Assembly (NCBI GenBank): GCA_025354845.1
Contig: JANXMD010000584.1
Location: 1-7,623 of the forward strand
Direction: 5' to 3'
Length of the DNA: 7,623 bases
DNA from: Verrucomicrobiota bacterium
GTDB lineage: Bacteria > Verrucomicrobiota > Verrucomicrobiia > Limisphaerales > UBA9464
Shown here: positions 6,227 through 7,623 of the stretch, piece by piece
Numbering within the stretch: position 1 is the stretch's first letter
Layout: the number at the start of each line of letters is the position of its first letter
Program-made: the position numbers and the translations under genes
Notes under the pieces: model-generated
What the model was told of the DNA's origin: nothing
What the model saw: only the letters and a program-made list of their open reading frames with translations
Database searches by the model: none

Positions 6227-6689
6227 AGATTTGGAGTTGAGTTTTAACTGTTGGGTAGTGGAGGGAAGCTTTGGAGAAGGCACAAACCGACAAGTGTGCC
6301 ACGTTATTGGGACGTTTTCAGGCAAAGGTTGCCTTGTCGATAACTAGTTTTGGGAAGCGGCTAAAGTGGGTGCACAACGGGAAAAAGGTGCGGAAGAAGT
6401 CGTACCTGCTCACAACGGTTACATCGTGTGCCCTCCAGTGAGTTTTGGGATGCCCCGGGCGCTGAGAGCCTGTCTGAGGATCGAGTACGAAAGAGCGATC
6501 TACCCCGTCATGAGTCGTGGCGACCGAGGGGAGGGAATTTTAAGTGGGCAGCTCCGGTCCAAACGTTCTTAGGAGCCATGGCAACCCCTCGCACGAAGGC
6601 CTGTTTCGCTGTCTGATGAGGTAAGCCATGAGAGGGGGCGACCGCTCCAAAGCGGTTCGCCCCCTGACTCCAAACTCCGCTCAATCGTG
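6227..6689. other. 463-bp intergenic spacer between two minus-strand genes
   Basis: I see no convincing gene here. The short plus-strand frames (for example 6428-6616) are rich in Arg, Pro and Ser and have no recognisable domain. The left part should hold the promoter of the 4430-6226 gene, but no good -35/-10 pair is visible. Small inverted repeats occur: AGGCAA (6320-6325) with TTGCCT (6329-6334), and GATCG (6479-6483) with CGATC (6496-6500). The right end carries the large hairpin listed separately. Confidence 0.5.
6633..6665 (-). terminator. Terminator-like hairpin after the InlB-type repeat gene
   Basis: A long stem pairs 6633-6646 with 6651-6665, including GGGGGCGA against TTCGCCCCC and CCGCT against AGCGG, with one bulged T and a CCAA loop. 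It starts 24 bp after the stop codon of the gene at 6690. Position and strength fit a transcript end. Neither side has a T-run, so factor-independent termination is uncertain; it could instead protect the mRNA 3' end. Confidence 0.6.
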
Positions 6690-7623
6690 TTAGTGGGGTG
6701 GCAGGATCAGAACAATCGCACCTTCAACAGAACTACCAAGTGTGGCCGTGACTTTCACACTGACCGCCTGGATTAAAGTAGAGGTCCGGGCCGTGAAGGA
6801 TACCGACTTCTGCCCGGCCGGCACGAAGACCGAAACCGGTACCGTAAGGACTCGGGAATCAGAACTGAAGAGCAGGACGGTGGCTCCACCGACCGGTGCC
6901 GTCGCGGCCAACTGGATTTCCCCAGAAGCCTCGTTGCCCCCATCCACCGGCGAAGCAATGGTGACCGACCGGATCATTCCGGTCGCAGAACTCGGGGCAA
7001 ATCCTGCCACAAGGTTGCGATTAGCGCTTGCGACGAAACGGTAACTGGCCGACCCGCTGACTGCGACACCTCCCTCGGTCCAACCCGTAAAGGCATAGCC
7101 AGCTTTCGCAATGGCGACCACCGTCACGCTGTTCCCACTCTTGATCGAACCGCCGCCGGTCGTCATACCGCCCGCCACCGGTGAGGCGACAGTGGAGATC
7201 CTATACGTAATCGGGGCAAATCCAGCCACGAGACTGCGATTGGCGCTTGCGACAAAGGTGTAGCTGGCCGACGCGCTGACCCCGACACCTCCCTCGGTCC
7301 AACCCGTAAAGGCATAGCCAGCCTTCGCCGTGGCGATCACCACCACGCTGTTTCCACTGTTGAACGTGCCGCCCCCGCTCGTCGTGCCACCGACCAAGGG
7401 CGAAGCGATCGCGGAAATGGTGTACGTGATCGGAACAAACCTCGCCACGAGGCTGCGATTGGCGCTTGCCACAAGGGTGTAGCTGGCCGACGCGCTGACT
7501 GCGACGCCTCCCTCGGTCCAACCCGCAAAGGCATAGCCAGCTTTCGCCGTGGCGACGACCGTCACGCTATCCCCACTGTTGAACGTTCCACCGCCGCTCG
7601 TCGTGCCGCCCGCCACGGGCGAG
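6690..7623 (-). CDS. Surface protein with divergent InlB B-type repeats (5' end outside the window)
   Basis: The frame is open to the right edge and the N-terminus is missing: GTG 7616 falls inside a repeat unit (SPVAGG), so it is not a real start. About 310 C-terminal residues are visible. They hold three 73-aa repeats with the signature GGxTxGGG, SGxSVxVxAxAKAGYAFxGW, TEGGVxVS, then SASYxxVASANRxLVAxF. These match the divergent InlB B-repeat family (Flg_new_2-like), small beta folds used as extracellular stalks. A final domain of about 93 residues (6690-6968) has the pattern IASPVDGG, APVGGATVLLFSSDSRV, VPVSVFVPAGQKSVSF and VKVTATLGSS, an Ig-like sandwich common at the ends of bacterial surface proteins. 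The protein stops at LPPH with no LPXTG, PEP-CTERM or other visible anchor. It is likely a long exported structural or adhesive protein; any catalytic domain would be upstream and unseen. Confidence 0.85.
   Translation of the reverse strand, partial: SPVAGGTTSGGGTFNSGDSVTVVATAKAGYAFAGWTEGGVAVSASASYTLVASANRSLVARFVPITYTISAIASPLVGGTTSGGGTFNSGNSVVVIATAKAGYAFTGWTEGGVGVSASASYTFVASANRSLVAGFAPITYRISTVASPVAGGMTTGGGSIKSGNSVTVVAIAKAGYAFTGWTEGGVAVSGSASYRFVASANRNLVAGFAPSSATGMIRSVTIASPVDGGNEASGEIQLAATAPVGGATVLLFSSDSRVLTVPVSVFVPAGQKSVSFTARTSTLIQAVSVKVTATLGSSVEGAIVLILPPH
6969..7187 (-). repeat. InlB B-type repeat unit 3 (last)
   Basis: This 219-bp, 73-aa unit begins at ASPVAGGMTTGGG. It is the most diverged of the three units, with SIKSGNS in place of TFNSGNS and an altered end (SSATGM) leading into the C-terminal domain. 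Confidence 0.85.
7188..7406 (-). repeat. InlB B-type repeat unit 2
   Basis: This 219-bp unit begins at ASPLVGGTTSGGG. The shared word GGCATAGCC on the plus strand recurs at 7092, 7311 and 7530, exactly 219 bp apart, so the units are in register without insertions. Confidence 0.88.
7407..7623 (-). repeat. InlB B-type repeat unit 1 of those visible (cut by the window edge)
   Basis: All but the first codon of this unit is inside the window. It is very close to unit 2 at both the DNA and protein level (GTFNSGDSV against GTFNSGNSV). Further units probably continue to the right. Confidence 0.82.

Noticed and set aside
6227..6325. Upstream TTG start for the duplicated-module gene
   Set aside because: It would add 33 residues with no signal character before the clear signal peptide at ATG 6226.
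6428..6616. Small plus-strand frame in the 463-bp spacer
   Set aside because: It has no ribosome-binding site, no domain and biased composition, and cannot be told from chance.

Overview
The window is GC-rich bacterial chromosome. It most resembles Verrucomicrobiota, or less likely a neighbouring PVC-group lineage. I infer this from several things together: a secreted protein with tandem GYxFxGW (divergent InlB B-type) repeats ending in a small beta-sandwich module, a second secreted protein ending in a short module with an FFRV motif, long spacers holding hairpin-forming repeats, and no Shine-Dalgarno sequence at any of the four visible starts. No rRNA, tRNA or marker gene confirms the assignment. 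I see no CRISPR array, transposase or phage gene.

Layout. Positions 1-391 hold no convincing gene. They carry a perfect 66-bp direct repeat (18-83 and 226-291) and, between the copies, an inverted diverged relative (core 157-180). Positions 392-2905 are a two-gene plus-strand unit: an APC-superfamily amino-acid permease, then a fold-type I PLP-dependent aminotransferase 15 bp downstream. Together they look like uptake plus transamination of an amino acid whose identity cannot be read from the sequence. Positions 2906-3090 are a convergent spacer.

Everything from 3091 to the end is on the minus strand and encodes exported proteins. These are a 358-aa YVTN/WD40-like beta-propeller (3091-4167), a 598-aa protein made of two tandem copies of a roughly 250-aa module plus a 67-aa tail (4430-6226), and the C-terminal part of a repeat protein whose start lies beyond the right edge (6690-7623). 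A strong rho-independent terminator (4362-4393) separates the duplicated-module gene from the propeller gene, so they are probably separate transcripts. A 463-bp spacer (6227-6689) with a large hairpin at its right end separates the duplicated-module gene from the InlB-type gene. The three are therefore a cluster of cell-surface or secreted genes rather than one operon.

Most notable. The hairpin element at 1-300 stands out: one inverted copy differs from the two identical copies at exactly four of 24 core positions, and all four are compensating changes in a 7-bp stem around an unchanged AGGA loop. Next is the duplicated-module protein, whose repeat I cannot assign to a family with confidence. 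I did not find a defence system, a biosynthetic cluster or any other large new system in this window.
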